16,031 bases of DNA. It comes from Ghiorsea sp. (GTDB taxonomy: Bacteria > Pseudomonadota > Zetaproteobacteria > Mariprofundales > Mariprofundaceae). Below are positions 6,971-13,781 of this stretch, one piece after another; the stretch's first letter is position 1; the number at the start of each line of letters is the position of its first letter. Location: contig JALUWH010000084.1 of NCBI GenBank assembly GCA_027019685.1, positions 1-16,031 on the forward strand. The letters are read 5' to 3'. Both the position numbers and the translations under genes were made by a program. The notes under the pieces were generated by a model. That model saw nothing but the letters and a program-made list of their open reading frames with translations, made no database searches and was not told the DNA's origin.

Positions 6971-8239
6971 TTAAAACTTATAATTGGCAATCAAATAACC
7001 AAACACAGCCGAGTCTTGAGAGCCCGTTCTTTCCAAGACTGCCGCACCAGGATTAAATACACTGTAATTGGCAACAAGCGTTAAACCTTGCATTTCCACA
7101 ACTTTATACACCAGTTTTAAGTCAACCTCAGTGCCCGCATCTGTTTCCGTATAGGCAGCATTACCAGCATACAACACACCAGCACCCACAACATTTAACC
7201 AATCACCTTGCGCTTTATCCAAAGATAAAAAGTGCACATTGCCATGTAGGGTAAGGTTTTGCGTAGGTGAAGTTTTAACCGACAAACGAATATCTTTCAT
7301 ATTTGCCCAAGAGAACCTATCCATTTCACCATAGTGCGCATGGTTGGTATGGAATGGGAACACAAAGTTTTTGTGGGTGCCTGCATCTGTCTTATCATCA
7401 CCAGGGCTATAATCATATTCAATACCAAAGCGTGTTTTCCATGCATCTATAGTATAACCTGCTTTAAGGGCATAAGCAGACGCACTTTGTGATACACCAG
7501 TTAACCATGTTCCACTTTGAAACACCGCTTCTGCAGTTGCATCAACAGCATCCCAAACACCAAAACCTCGTGTACCATAGGTGTTTAGATTACGCCCTAT
7601 TCCATCGTTATGTTTCCAATGAATAAAATAAGCATCAACTCCTGTTTTCTTATCCACTTTATAAGTGCCGTATAAACCTGTTAACACCCGCTTATCCCAT
7701 GTTACCAAAGCATCACCACGTGGTGATGTTGGGCTTGGTGTCATAGCAACAATATCTGCAGGGCTCACGACAAAAGCATCCACCGAAACATCACCCGATT
7801 GATAACCTGCTTTGATACCATCAAAAGTACGCGCCACATCTTTCCAACCAAGGTGACCCAATAATCTTTGATCACCATACACAAGCTGCTGCCGACCAAT
7901 GCGAACTGAAAAATCACCTGATTTATAATTAAGGTAACTTTGTAAAAGGTCTGCCTGAGAAAGTTTTTGTGTACCTGTCACTGTGCCGTGATAAGTAGTG
8001 GATATAGCTTGCGGCTGCAAAAATACTGAAAAACCATTATCAAAATCACGTTTGACTTTGATATACAACCTTGTATCCAACTCCCAAGCGTTGTTATCCA
8101 CGGACGAATTAAAATCAAAGTTATCAAAAGATTGATAACGCTCACGTAAATCAACCGACGTTTGCCAATCCGATGCACTCGCTTGCCCCATACCCAACAC
8201 CAAGCATGCCGCCAATAAAACCACTCTCTTTTTCAACAT
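6971..8239 (-). CDS. Outer-membrane porin of the alginate_exp type
   Basis: ATG 8239 is preferred over a GTG 15 nt upstream: it has GGGG at good spacing and gives a standard signal peptide (MLKKRVVLLAACLVLGMGQA, cleavage near ASAS-DW). The mature protein is a long series of amphipathic beta strands ending in ANYKF, with the terminal Phe of outer-membrane barrels. The stretch SVRIGRQQLVYGDQRLLGHL followed by GWKDVARTFDGIK is characteristic of the alginate_exp barrel family, which includes porins unrelated to alginate. It is transcribed away from an FNT channel gene, and both have sigma-54 promoters, so it probably passes the same small anion across the outer membrane (inference). A MITE-like element sits next to its 3' end. 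Confidence 0.85.
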   Translation of the reverse strand: MLKKRVVLLAACLVLGMGQASASDWQTSVDLRERYQSFDNFDFNSSVDNNAWELDTRLYIKVKRDFDNGFSVFLQPQAISTTYHGTVTGTQKLSQADLLQSYLNYKSGDFSVRIGRQQLVYGDQRLLGHLGWKDVARTFDGIKAGYQSGDVSVDAFVVSPADIVAMTPSPTSPRGDALVTWDKRVLTGLYGTYKVDKKTGVDAYFIHWKHNDGIGRNLNTYGTRGFGVWDAVDATAEAVFQSGTWLTGVSQSASAYALKAGYTIDAWKTRFGIEYDYSPGDDKTDAGTHKNFVFPFHTNHAHYGEMDRFSWANMKDIRLSVKTSPTQNLTLHGNVHFLSLDKAQGDWLNVVGAGVLYAGNAAYTETDAGTEVDLKLVYKVVEMQGLTLVANYSVFNPGAAVLERTGSQDSAVFGYLIANYKF

Positions 8240-8278
8240 AAAAACCCCAACCACTTTATTTATTTGTCACAAGGCTTG

Positions 8279-8294
8279 AGCAAGTCATATTCCA
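8279..8294 (-). promoter_or_regulatory. Sigma-54 promoter of the porin gene
   Basis: On the minus strand TGGAAT-ATGAC-TTGCT matches the -24/-12 consensus TGGCAC-N5-TTGCW with exact GG-to-GC spacing. The predicted start near 8268 gives a leader of about 29 nt before ATG 8239. It resembles the oppositely facing site at 8424-8439. Confidence 0.72.
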
Positions 8295-8423
8295 AACCAA
8301 GCAGCTAGGATTTACTTCATTTTACACACCCATATCCATTGTCATTGCCTAAAATATAACCATATCTTGCTGATTTAATAATCATAACTTAAACGAGACC
8401 GTTGTAATTAAACAATCCATCAG
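8295..8423. promoter_or_regulatory. Region between the sigma-54 promoters, likely enhancer DNA
   Basis: No gene is present. An activator of sigma-54 RNA polymerase should bind here. Candidate signals are a direct repeat CCATATC (8330-8336 and 8360-8366, exactly 30 bp apart, about three helical turns) and the inverted repeat TGATT-TAAT-AATCA. Neither matches the NtrC consensus well, so the activator is not identified. Confidence 0.3.
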
Positions 8424-8439
8424 TGGAACAGTACTTGCT
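8424..8439 (+). promoter_or_regulatory. Sigma-54 promoter of the FNT channel gene
   Basis: TGGAAC-AGTAC-TTGCT matches TGGCAC-N5-TTGCW with one mismatch and exact spacing. The start would be near 8450, about 60 nt before ATG 8511. The requirement for sigma-54 implies an ATP-dependent activator and suggests nitrogen control. Confidence 0.75.
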
Positions 8440-8510
8440 TTATCCGCATAAATACTGTGGCAATAAAAACTGCCCATAAAACAAAAAACAAACACAACAG
8501 GGGAAACAGC

Positions 8511-9320
8511 ATGTCTTACTTAGAACCATCAGAATTTGTCACCAAAATGGTCGACGCAGGAGAATCTAAAATCTTCATGTCCAAAAAAGACACGCTTATC
8601 CGTGCTTTTATGGCAGGTGCAATGTTGGCTTTAGCTGCAATATTTGCCATTACTGTCGCAACCAAAACAGGCTCGCCATTGCTTGGCGCAGTCCTTTTTC
8701 CTGTTGGTTTTATTATGCTTTATTTAATGAAATTTGACCTGCTAACGGGTGTTTTCACTTTGGTTCCTCTTGCTTTGCTTGATAAAAGACCAGGCGTAGA
8801 TGTCAAACAAGTCTTACGCAACTGGGGCTTGGTTTTCCTTGGCAACCTAGGTGGCGCATTGATGGTAGCTTTTGCCATGGCATTTATTTTGACTTACGGC
8901 TTTGATACCGATGGTGGCGTGATTGCTGCAAAAGTTGGTCATATTGGTGAAGCAAGAACCTTGGGTTATAAATCACACGGCATTGGTGGATGGTTCACCA
9001 TTTTTATCCGTGGTATGTTATGTAACTGGATGGTATCCATGGGCGTGGTTGGTGCGATGATTTCAACATCTGCAACAGGTAAAATGCTAGCGATGTGGAT
9101 GCCAATCATGCTGTTCTTCTTCATGGGTTTCGAACACTCTATCGTTAACATGTTCTTGTTCCCATTCTCCATGATTATGGGTGGTGGTTTCACATTGGTT
9201 GATTACTTGGTATGGAATGAAATTCCAACTGTACTGGGCAATATCGTTGGTGGGTTTGTATTGGTTGGTTTACCATTATATTACACTCACGTTAAAACTT
9301 CTCCACAGCGTAACGCTTAA
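8511..9320 (+). CDS. Formate/nitrite transporter (FNT) family channel
   Basis: FNT proteins are pentameric inner-membrane channels for small monovalent anions (formate, nitrite, hydrosulfide) or their acids. ATG 8511 with AGGGGAAACAGC before it is the real start; a GTG 54 nt upstream lies in AT-rich leader. The 269-residue product has six hydrophobic segments and family marks: the omega-loop DLLTGVF (76-82, where FocA/NirC have a form of LFTGN), LRNWGLVFLGNLGGA (102-116), CNWMVSMGV (171-179) and FEHSIVNMF with the central pore histidine His209. Nitrite is the best guess because of the sigma-54 promoter, the divergent porin and the downstream phosphatase-kinase that I associate with nitrate-assimilation clusters. 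No nitrite or nitrate reductase gene is in the window, so formate or another anion stays possible. Confidence 0.9.
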   Translation: MSYLEPSEFVTKMVDAGESKIFMSKKDTLIRAFMAGAMLALAAIFAITVATKTGSPLLGAVLFPVGFIMLYLMKFDLLTGVFTLVPLALLDKRPGVDVKQVLRNWGLVFLGNLGGALMVAFAMAFILTYGFDTDGGVIAAKVGHIGEARTLGYKSHGIGGWFTIFIRGMLCNWMVSMGVVGAMISTSATGKMLAMWMPIMLFFFMGFEHSIVNMFLFPFSMIMGGGFTLVDYLVWNEIPTVLGNIVGGFVLVGLPLYYTHVKTSPQRNA

Positions 9321-9329
9321 TCCATGTTT

Positions 9330-9364
9330 AAAGCACCTCTTGCTATTGTAGCAGGGGTGCTTTT
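9330..9364 (+). terminator. Strong intrinsic terminator after the FNT gene
   Basis: AAAGCACCTCTTGCTA and TAGCAGGGGTGCTTT form a stem of about 15 bp with one bulged T and a TTG loop, ending in TTTTATC. It starts 10 bp after the FNT stop and ends about 12 bp before the next start codon, so it should separate, or sharply reduce, expression of the phosphatase-kinase gene. Confidence 0.85.
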
Positions 9365-9375
9365 ATCATAAGCCC

Positions 9376-11097
9376 ATGAATCAACTCCAAGTCTCGATAG
9401 GTCAACACTCTGATAAAGGTAAAAAACCTATCAACCAAGACTTTCATGGCGCTTACATTCCCAAAGAGCCCCAACTAACAACCAAAGGCATTGCACTTGC
9501 CTTGGCAGATGGCATCAGCAGCAGCGATGTAAGCCAAGTTGCCAGCGAATCCGCAGTGACTGGTTTCTTAGACGATTATTATTGTACCTCTGAAGCATGG
9601 TCAGTACACAAGTCTGCACAACAAATCATTCTCGCGATGAACTCATGGCTGCATGCACAAACCAAACAAAGTCAATATTGCTACGAAGCCAAAGATAGAG
9701 GTTATGTTTGCACCTTTAGTGCCTTGATTCTTAAATCAACCACAGCTTACCTTTTCCATGTTGGTGACACCCGTATTTACCACCTACACAATGCATCTTT
9801 AGAACAATTAACTGAAGACCATCGCGTACCTGTATCCCAAGATAAAAGTTATTTAAGTCGTGCTTTAGGCATTGATTTACACCTTGAAATTGACCACCAA
9901 AGCATACCATTAGCAGAAAATGATATTTTCATCTTAGCCACCGATGGAATTTATGAATTTGTTAGCGGCTCATTTATCACCCAAACCATTGAAGAATATA
10001 ACACTGACTTAGATAAAGCAGCAGAAGTCATTTTAAACCATGCTTTGGAACAAGGCAGTGATGATAATTTAACCATTCAAATTGTTCGTATTGATAAGCT
10101 ACCGCTACAAGAAGCAAAAGAAGTGTATCAGCAACTCACCTCTCTACCCTTTCCGCCTGAACTGGAAGCCCGAACTGAGTTTGATGGTTATGAAGTGGTG
10201 CGCAAAATTCATGCCAGCAGCCGCAGCCATGTTTATTTGGTAAAAGATACAGAAAGCCAAGAGCCAGCTATCATCAAAACGCCATCCATTGATTTAAGGG
10301 GTGACGCTGCCTATTTGGAGCGTTTTCTACTGGAAGAATGGATTGCTAGGCGCATTAACAACCCCCATGTACTCAAGCCATGCCCACAAAACAGAGCTCA
10401 TAATTATTTATATGTCGCTACCGAGTTTATTGATGGGCAAACACTGACGCAGTGGATGGTTGACCACCCCAAACCAAGCATGGAAGAAGTACGCAATATT
10501 ATTGAACAAATTGCCAAAGGTTTACAGGCATTTCACAGGCTAGAAATGCTGCACCAAGATTTAAGACCAGAAAATATCATGATTGATAAAACGGGTACTG
10601 TAAAAATCATTGATTTTGGTGCAACCCACGTGGCTGGTATTTTAGAAATCACCAACCCTATTTTACAACAAAATATACTTGGCACAGCGCAATATACTGC
10701 ACCCGAATATTTCCTTGGCGAACCAGGAACTTCGCGCTCGGATATGTATTCATTGGCAGTCATCACCTATCAAATGCTTTCAGGGCGATTCCCTTATGGC
10801 ACAGAGGTTGCCAAATCACGCACCAAAAATGCACAAAAGAAATTGGCTTATCAATCGGTATTGGATGATGATAGAGAAATCCCAATGTGGGTGGATGATG
10901 CCATTCGCAAAGCTGTGCGCCCTGATCCATATCAACGCTACGATGAAATCACTGAATTTATGTTTGACCTACGTCATCCCAATCAAAAGTTTCTTAACAA
11001 AACCCGCCCACCTTTGATTGAGCGAAGCCCTGTTCTTTTTTGGAAATCGGTTTCTTTGATTTTAGCTTTGATTATTGTGCTTCTTCTTGCTCGCTAG
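9376..11097 (+). CDS. PP2C phosphatase-Ser/Thr kinase fusion, membrane-anchored
   Basis: One 573-residue protein joins opposing activities. Residues 1-240 form a PP2C-type phosphatase with metal-binding aspartates in INQDFHG (Asp22), ALADGIS (Asp45), LATDGIY (Asp190) and GSDDN (229-231). Residues 270-535 form a Hanks-type kinase: Lys301 in AIIKTP, Glu320, catalytic HQDLRPEN (Asp395, Asn400), DFG (413-415) and APE (442-444). HQD replaces the usual HRD. A C-terminal TM helix (about 556-572) anchors it to the inner membrane. I know such fusions beside nitrate/nitrite transport and assimilation genes; here the partner would be the FNT channel. ATG 9376 follows a terminator and lacks a clear ribosome-binding site, so expression is probably low or from an unseen promoter. 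Confidence 0.9.
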   Translation: MNQLQVSIGQHSDKGKKPINQDFHGAYIPKEPQLTTKGIALALADGISSSDVSQVASESAVTGFLDDYYCTSEAWSVHKSAQQIILAMNSWLHAQTKQSQYCYEAKDRGYVCTFSALILKSTTAYLFHVGDTRIYHLHNASLEQLTEDHRVPVSQDKSYLSRALGIDLHLEIDHQSIPLAENDIFILATDGIYEFVSGSFITQTIEEYNTDLDKAAEVILNHALEQGSDDNLTIQIVRIDKLPLQEAKEVYQQLTSLPFPPELEARTEFDGYEVVRKIHASSRSHVYLVKDTESQEPAIIKTPSIDLRGDAAYLERFLLEEWIARRINNPHVLKPCPQNRAHNYLYVATEFIDGQTLTQWMVDHPKPSMEEVRNIIEQIAKGLQAFHRLEMLHQDLRPENIMIDKTGTVKIIDFGATHVAGILEITNPILQQNILGTAQYTAPEYFLGEPGTSRSDMYSLAVITYQMLSGRFPYGTEVAKSRTKNAQKKLAYQSVLDDDREIPMWVDDAIRKAVRPDPYQRYDEITEFMFDLRHPNQKFLNKTRPPLIERSPVLFWKSVSLILALIIVLLLAR

Positions 11098-11184
11098 AAG
11101 TCATTCGGAACACATTAGTTTGTGACTTCATAGCTAGATTTGTTAGGTTGCATTTTTTGCTTCATCGCCACTCCAAGGATACCC

Positions 11185-11508
11185 ATGAAAAAAACATTTA
11201 ACTTAACCCATCCAAAAACCAAATATGCAAGACTTGTGGATGCAGTGCGCAGTGATATTAAACGCTACCTCAAACGTGAACGTAAAAAGGTGTTACCTAA
11301 TGGGTTCGACACTTGGAACTTTGATTGTAAATTTGGTGCTACGGTTGACGAAGCCAAAGTACTTGATGTAACAGAGCTATCCAAAGCCATCAATGAAGCT
11401 GAAACTCAGGACTTAAAATCATTTTATATTGAAATTCTAGCCAAAGCAGGACACCGTCCGCCAAAACCAGTGATTGAACATATCCAAGCAACAGAACCTG
11501 AAGCATAA
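11185..11508 (+). CDS. DUF6172-like protein (107 aa)
   Basis: ATG 11185 is chosen because AAGGA precedes it by six bases and the product then begins MKKTFNLTHPKTKYARLVDA; an in-frame ATG 45 nt upstream would add an odd hydrophobic tail. The small, charged, cytoplasmic-looking protein has a basic stretch (DIKRYLKRERKKVLP), then TWNFDCKFGA, and ends with FYIEILAKAGHRPPKP. I recognise this pattern as the family named DUF6172, whose function is unknown. There is no signal peptide or TM helix. It stands alone between the phosphatase-kinase gene and the cassette array, and a palindromic repeat follows its stop. Confidence 0.8.
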   Translation: MKKTFNLTHPKTKYARLVDAVRSDIKRYLKRERKKVLPNGFDTWNFDCKFGATVDEAKVLDVTELSKAINEAETQDLKSFYIEILAKAGHRPPKPVIEHIQATEPEA

Positions 11509-11520
11509 AATCAGTTTCCT

Positions 11521-11604
11521 TGTCATTTCGACTGAAGTGAAACGAAATGAAGAAATCTATCGTGACATTACCTTAAGGTATTCCTCAACTTCGTTGGAAT
11601 GACA
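11521..11604. repeat. REP-like imperfect palindrome
   Basis: An 84-bp unit begins TGTCATTTCGACTGAAGT and ends with ACTTCGTTGGAATGACA, imperfect inverted copies of each other, around a short perfect palindrome ACCTTAAGGT. Such TGTCATTYC-type palindromes are dispersed intergenic repeats in many bacteria. It may also act as the 3' hairpin of the DUF6172-like gene. Confidence 0.6.
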
Positions 11605-11711
11605 CCAAGACCCTTTGCCCAAGCTGCGCCTGAGTCGTGATATTGAACAAGGGATAAAGAGTAAAGGGGTCAGAGTGAAGTTCACGGGCACTGGGCTCAA
11701 CCTTTAACAAT
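11605..11711. other. Gene-free stretch with a remnant-like motif
   Basis: I see no supported gene here. The motif AAAGGGGTCAGAGTGAAGTT (11663-11682) is of a type I recall near ends of dispersed elements linked to Y1-type transposases; no transposase is present, so at most it is a remnant. It separates the REP-like repeat from the end of the cassette array. Confidence 0.25.
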
Positions 11712-11797
11712 GCGATAAATTACCCAATAAGCATTTGCAATTAAGACAAAATACCCAATAACAATAAAAAAGCCTAACGCCTTTATCACCGTTAACT
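11712..11797 (-). other. Degenerate attC site after the nuclease cassette
   Basis: Read on the minus strand, AGTTAAC (11791-11797) stands as an R''-like box five bases past the nuclease stop. AAGGCGTTAGGC (to 11772) copies the right end of the clear attC at 12416-12514. Alternatively GTTAA near 11712 pairs with the R''-like box, and GTGATAAA pairs with TTTATCGC inside, giving a longer site. Which right boundary is used cannot be decided by eye. Unlike the other cassettes, R'' here does not match the opening bases of its cassette, so the site looks decayed or rearranged. Confidence 0.45.
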
Positions 11798-11801
11798 TTC
11801 A

Positions 11802-12391
11802 CTATAATTGATTATATTCATTTTCTAAGTAATGAATTCCTGTTAAATCAGGAGAATTTTGAGAATGAAAAAATTCAATATTTGTTCTGTACTGTTTAGG
11901 GAAGGTTTTAAACTCTTTTGCCATCCTCTTTAACCCTGTATAGCATAAGTAAGCTGGTGTATTGGATATATTGATACTTAACGAGGGATAACTTCCATCA
12001 AACAGCTCTCTCTCAACCTCCACGCCAAATAAGATTTTAACTGATTCGATAGTTAACTGGATAAAGTATGGAATTCTTACAACTTTATAACCTAGATTAG
12101 AGTATAACTCATTACGCTCAAAATCTTTTTTTACTTGTTCTGGGTTTGTATAATGTTGTAAGCCATCAAACTCTACTATAAGTTTTAATTTCTCACTTCT
12201 ATAATCGGGTCGAAATTGATATTTTTTTCCATTCACCTCACCAAGCGCTTTGTCATGTATCCAATCATTTGTACTAGGAAATATTATTTTCAAATAAACG
12301 TCTAAGCCAGTTCTTGGTAAGCCAGTATCTTCATCTATACCCGCCTTATCTGCTTTTTCTGATGTTTCTCGTAGAAACCCAACTTATTCAT
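11802..12391 (-). pseudogene. DUF559/Vsr-like nuclease gene, frameshifted near its start
   Basis: The long frame starts only at a TTG (12293) without a ribosome-binding site. It holds a PD-(D/E)xK-like core: RPDYRSEKLKLIVEFDGLQH (Asp30, Glu41, Asp43, His47 counted from that TTG), as in DUF559/Vsr-type endonuclease folds, then GYKVVRIPYFIQLT. Protein-like sequence in the same frame extends upstream (FLRETSEKADKAGIDEDTGL) to about 12380 with no start codon. A good start, ATG 12391 after AGGAG, reads MNKLGF in another frame. One extra T in the TTT run near 12375-12377 would join them into about 197 residues. The gene begins about 25 bp inside its cassette, as usual. Its role could be DNA processing or defence; as read it is probably inactive. 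Confidence 0.65.
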
Positions 12392-12415
12392 ATCGCTCCT
12401 AGCCTTAATCACACT

Positions 12416-12514
12416 GCCTAACGCCTTGCTAAGCGGCTGATAACTGTTGGCTATAATGGGTGAGGAACGAACCGCAGCCAACTGTTAGCAGTCCGTTTGA
12501 GCAACTTGTTATAT
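12416..12514 (-). other. attC site of the GFA cassette (99 bp)
   Basis: On the minus strand R'' ATATAAC (12508-12514) and R' GTTAGGC (12416-12422) bound an imperfect palindrome. TTGCTCAAACGG pairs with the reverse of CGCTTAGCAA, leaving one unpaired base (TTGCTCAA against TTGCTAA), as expected for the extrahelical bases that orient attC. The inner arms TAACAGTTGGCT and AGCCAACAGTTA extend the stem. Confidence 0.85.
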
Positions 12515-12520
12515 GTTTAG

Positions 12521-12937
12521 TTACACTTCAGCTGCAAAATAAGCCATTATCTCTTCTGTAGTCATTTCTTTTGTTTTATTTGAAAAGCAGTAATAACTAG
12601 GTCGCATGTCACTGAAATATTGCATATCCATTTCCAACCCTTTCAAGTTTGGAAACATGCCTACTGGCATATTATATTCACCTGTTGCTTTAAACTTATA
12701 AAACAGATGAGTTCCACATTCGGTACAAAAACCACGAGATGCCCAAGATGATGATTCGTACATTTTGATTTTATCTTCACCTTCAAATTTTACTTTAGTA
12801 CCGCACTTCACAGCAAAGAATGGAGCACCACCCCACGTTCTACATGATTGGCAATGGCACACAGTAAACTTCGGATTAACTTCTTCAGCGATGATTTTTA
12901 CAGCACCACAAAGGCAGCTTGTTTCTGAGTGAGACAT
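12521..12937 (-). CDS. GFA-family zinc protein (glutathione-dependent formaldehyde-activating enzyme-like)
   Basis: The 138-residue cytoplasmic protein has the cysteine pattern of the GFA domain: CLC (Cys8, Cys10), CHCQSC (Cys27, Cys29, Cys32) and CTEC (Cys71, Cys74), which bind zinc. The founding member has been described as speeding formation of S-hydroxymethylglutathione; most homologues have unknown substrates, so the formaldehyde role is not assured. ATG 12937 follows AAGGAG. The gene is a single-gene cassette: it starts about 30 bp after the upstream attC and stops seven bases before its own attC. GFA genes are frequent integron passengers. No truncation seen. Confidence 0.88.
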   Translation of the reverse strand: MSHSETSCLCGAVKIIAEEVNPKFTVCHCQSCRTWGGAPFFAVKCGTKVKFEGEDKIKMYESSSWASRGFCTECGTHLFYKFKATGEYNMPVGMFPNLKGLEMDMQYFSDMRPSYYCFSNKTKEMTTEEIMAYFAAEV

Positions 12938-12962
12938 TTTGATGACTCCTTAATTGATAAAC

Positions 12963-13022
12963 ATATAACGACCCAAATGAGCGGCGGCGGAAAGCCGCCC
13001 GACTCAATTTAACTGGTTAGCT
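12963..13022 (-). other. attC site of the toxin-antitoxin cassette (60 bp)
   Basis: On the minus strand R'' AGCTAAC (13016-13022, containing the antitoxin stop codon) and R' GTTATAT (12963-12969) enclose paired arms. AAATTGAG pairs with CTCATTT leaving one unpaired base, and GGGCGGC/GCCGCC closes on a TTTCC loop. R'' is the exact complement of GTTAGCT that opens this cassette at 13704-13698. Confidence 0.88.
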
Positions 13023-13244
13023 GTATGTTCTCTCGCGACACTCTCGGATAGAAGAGACTATATCTTCCGACGATATTCCAAGATCAACACCGGCGACATC
13101 AAGGGGTGACTTTTTAATACTAGCAGGCTTTATATAAAATGATTCACCATCTCTTTTTTTGATACAAACCACACCTTCATTTTTTGCTTCCTCTAAAATA
13201 GATGCAAAATTCTGCCGTGCTTCTGTAAAGCTATATTCTCTCAT
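13017..13244 (-). CDS. Phd/YefM-like antitoxin
   Basis: The 75-residue protein starts MREYSFTEARQNFASILEEA, the typical N-terminal DNA-binding fold of Phd/YefM antitoxins. The loop KNEGVVCIKKRDGESFYIKP and a charged C-terminal tail (SSIRECRERTYS) that would wrap the toxin follow. It should neutralise the PIN toxin and repress the operon with it. Its ATG overlaps the toxin stop (ATGA), so translation is coupled. The order is toxin first, antitoxin second, the reverse of most PIN/Phd or VapBC pairs. Its stop codon lies inside the attC R'' box. Confidence 0.85.
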   Translation of the reverse strand: MREYSFTEARQNFASILEEAKNEGVVCIKKRDGESFYIKPASIKKSPLDVAGVDLGISSEDIVSSIRECRERTYS

Positions 13245-13639
13245 TGGTTCACCTCCAAAACATGAATGCCCATTTCTTTTGCAGCAGTTTCCAATCCTTT
13301 ATCCAATGTAAGCAAAGGCGTGCTTGTTTGCTGTGCGCATTGGATGAGATATGCATCATAAGCATAAATATTAAGAGCTTTGGATATTTCTACTGTATGG
13401 TCAAGCGACACATCAATAAATTTTATCGGAATTTCACGGTAAACAGCAAGAGCCATTCTTGCCAACTCAATGGTTGAACGGTCTCTTTTGAACATGGCTG
13501 AAAAAGCATTGCCAATTTCCCAATGAACAGAGGAAGGAGCATGAAGCGAGCAACCAGATGTTATTTCAATGATTTTATGTTTTGACGCTTCATTTCCAAT
13601 AACTGCGATCAGTGCAGAAGTATCTATTGTGACATACAT
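13241..13639 (-). CDS. PIN-domain toxin (VapC-like ribonuclease)
   Basis: The 132-residue PIN protein keeps the four acidic metal-binding residues: Asp6 (VTIDTSAL), Glu41 (VHWEIGNAF), Asp95 (AYDAYLIQCA) and Asp113 (LLTLDKGLE). VapC-type PIN toxins cut RNA, often initiator tRNA or rRNA, and stop translation; the target here is unknown. ATG 13639 follows GAGG at seven bases. It precedes and overlaps by 4 bp its antitoxin gene. A 12-bp palindrome upstream may be the autoregulatory operator. The pair fills one cassette and may stabilise the array against cassette loss, a known role for such genes in integrons. Confidence 0.88.
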   Translation of the reverse strand: MYVTIDTSALIAVIGNEASKHKIIEITSGCSLHAPSSVHWEIGNAFSAMFKRDRSTIELARMALAVYREIPIKFIDVSLDHTVEISKALNIYAYDAYLIQCAQQTSTPLLTLDKGLETAAKEMGIHVLEVNQ

Positions 13640-13655
13640 ATCAAACCTCGATCAA

Positions 13656-13667
13656 GTACATATGTAC
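13656..13667. promoter_or_regulatory. Palindrome before the toxin-antitoxin genes
   Basis: GTACATATGTAC is a perfect 12-bp palindrome 17 bp before the toxin start and inside the cassette. This is the expected place and type of site for binding by the toxin-antitoxin complex, so the pair probably has its own regulated promoter. The -10/-35 boxes are not clear. Confidence 0.45.
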
Positions 13668-13781
13668 ACATAGTAGCGTGTAGCTCATGACTTGTACAGC
13701 TAACGCCCTAAATGAGGGGCTGAAGAGAGCGTAGCGAACGAAAGTTGATCTTCCCCCGATAAAACGGACACGTTGTATATT

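Noticed and set aside
8456..8471. A second sigma-54-like motif TGGCAATAAAAACTGC before FNT
   Set aside because: The GG-to-GC spacing is one base too long, and it would place the start too close to the ribosome-binding site. The site at 8424-8439 fits exactly.
8457..8510. 18-residue N-terminal extension of the FNT protein from GTG 8457
   Set aside because: It lacks a ribosome-binding site and reads as Lys/Asn-rich leader DNA. ATG 8511 has AGGGG at proper distance and starts the family homology.
11097..11129. GAAGTCA/TGACTTC hairpin after the phosphatase-kinase gene as a terminator
   Set aside because: The stem has only seven pairs with a long loop and no T-run follows. Termination here is not supported.
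13691..13745. Possible CRISPR-like repeat because attC arms recur in the region
   Set aside because: The recurring units differ in sequence and length and are palindromic with R boxes. There are no regular spacers and no cas genes.
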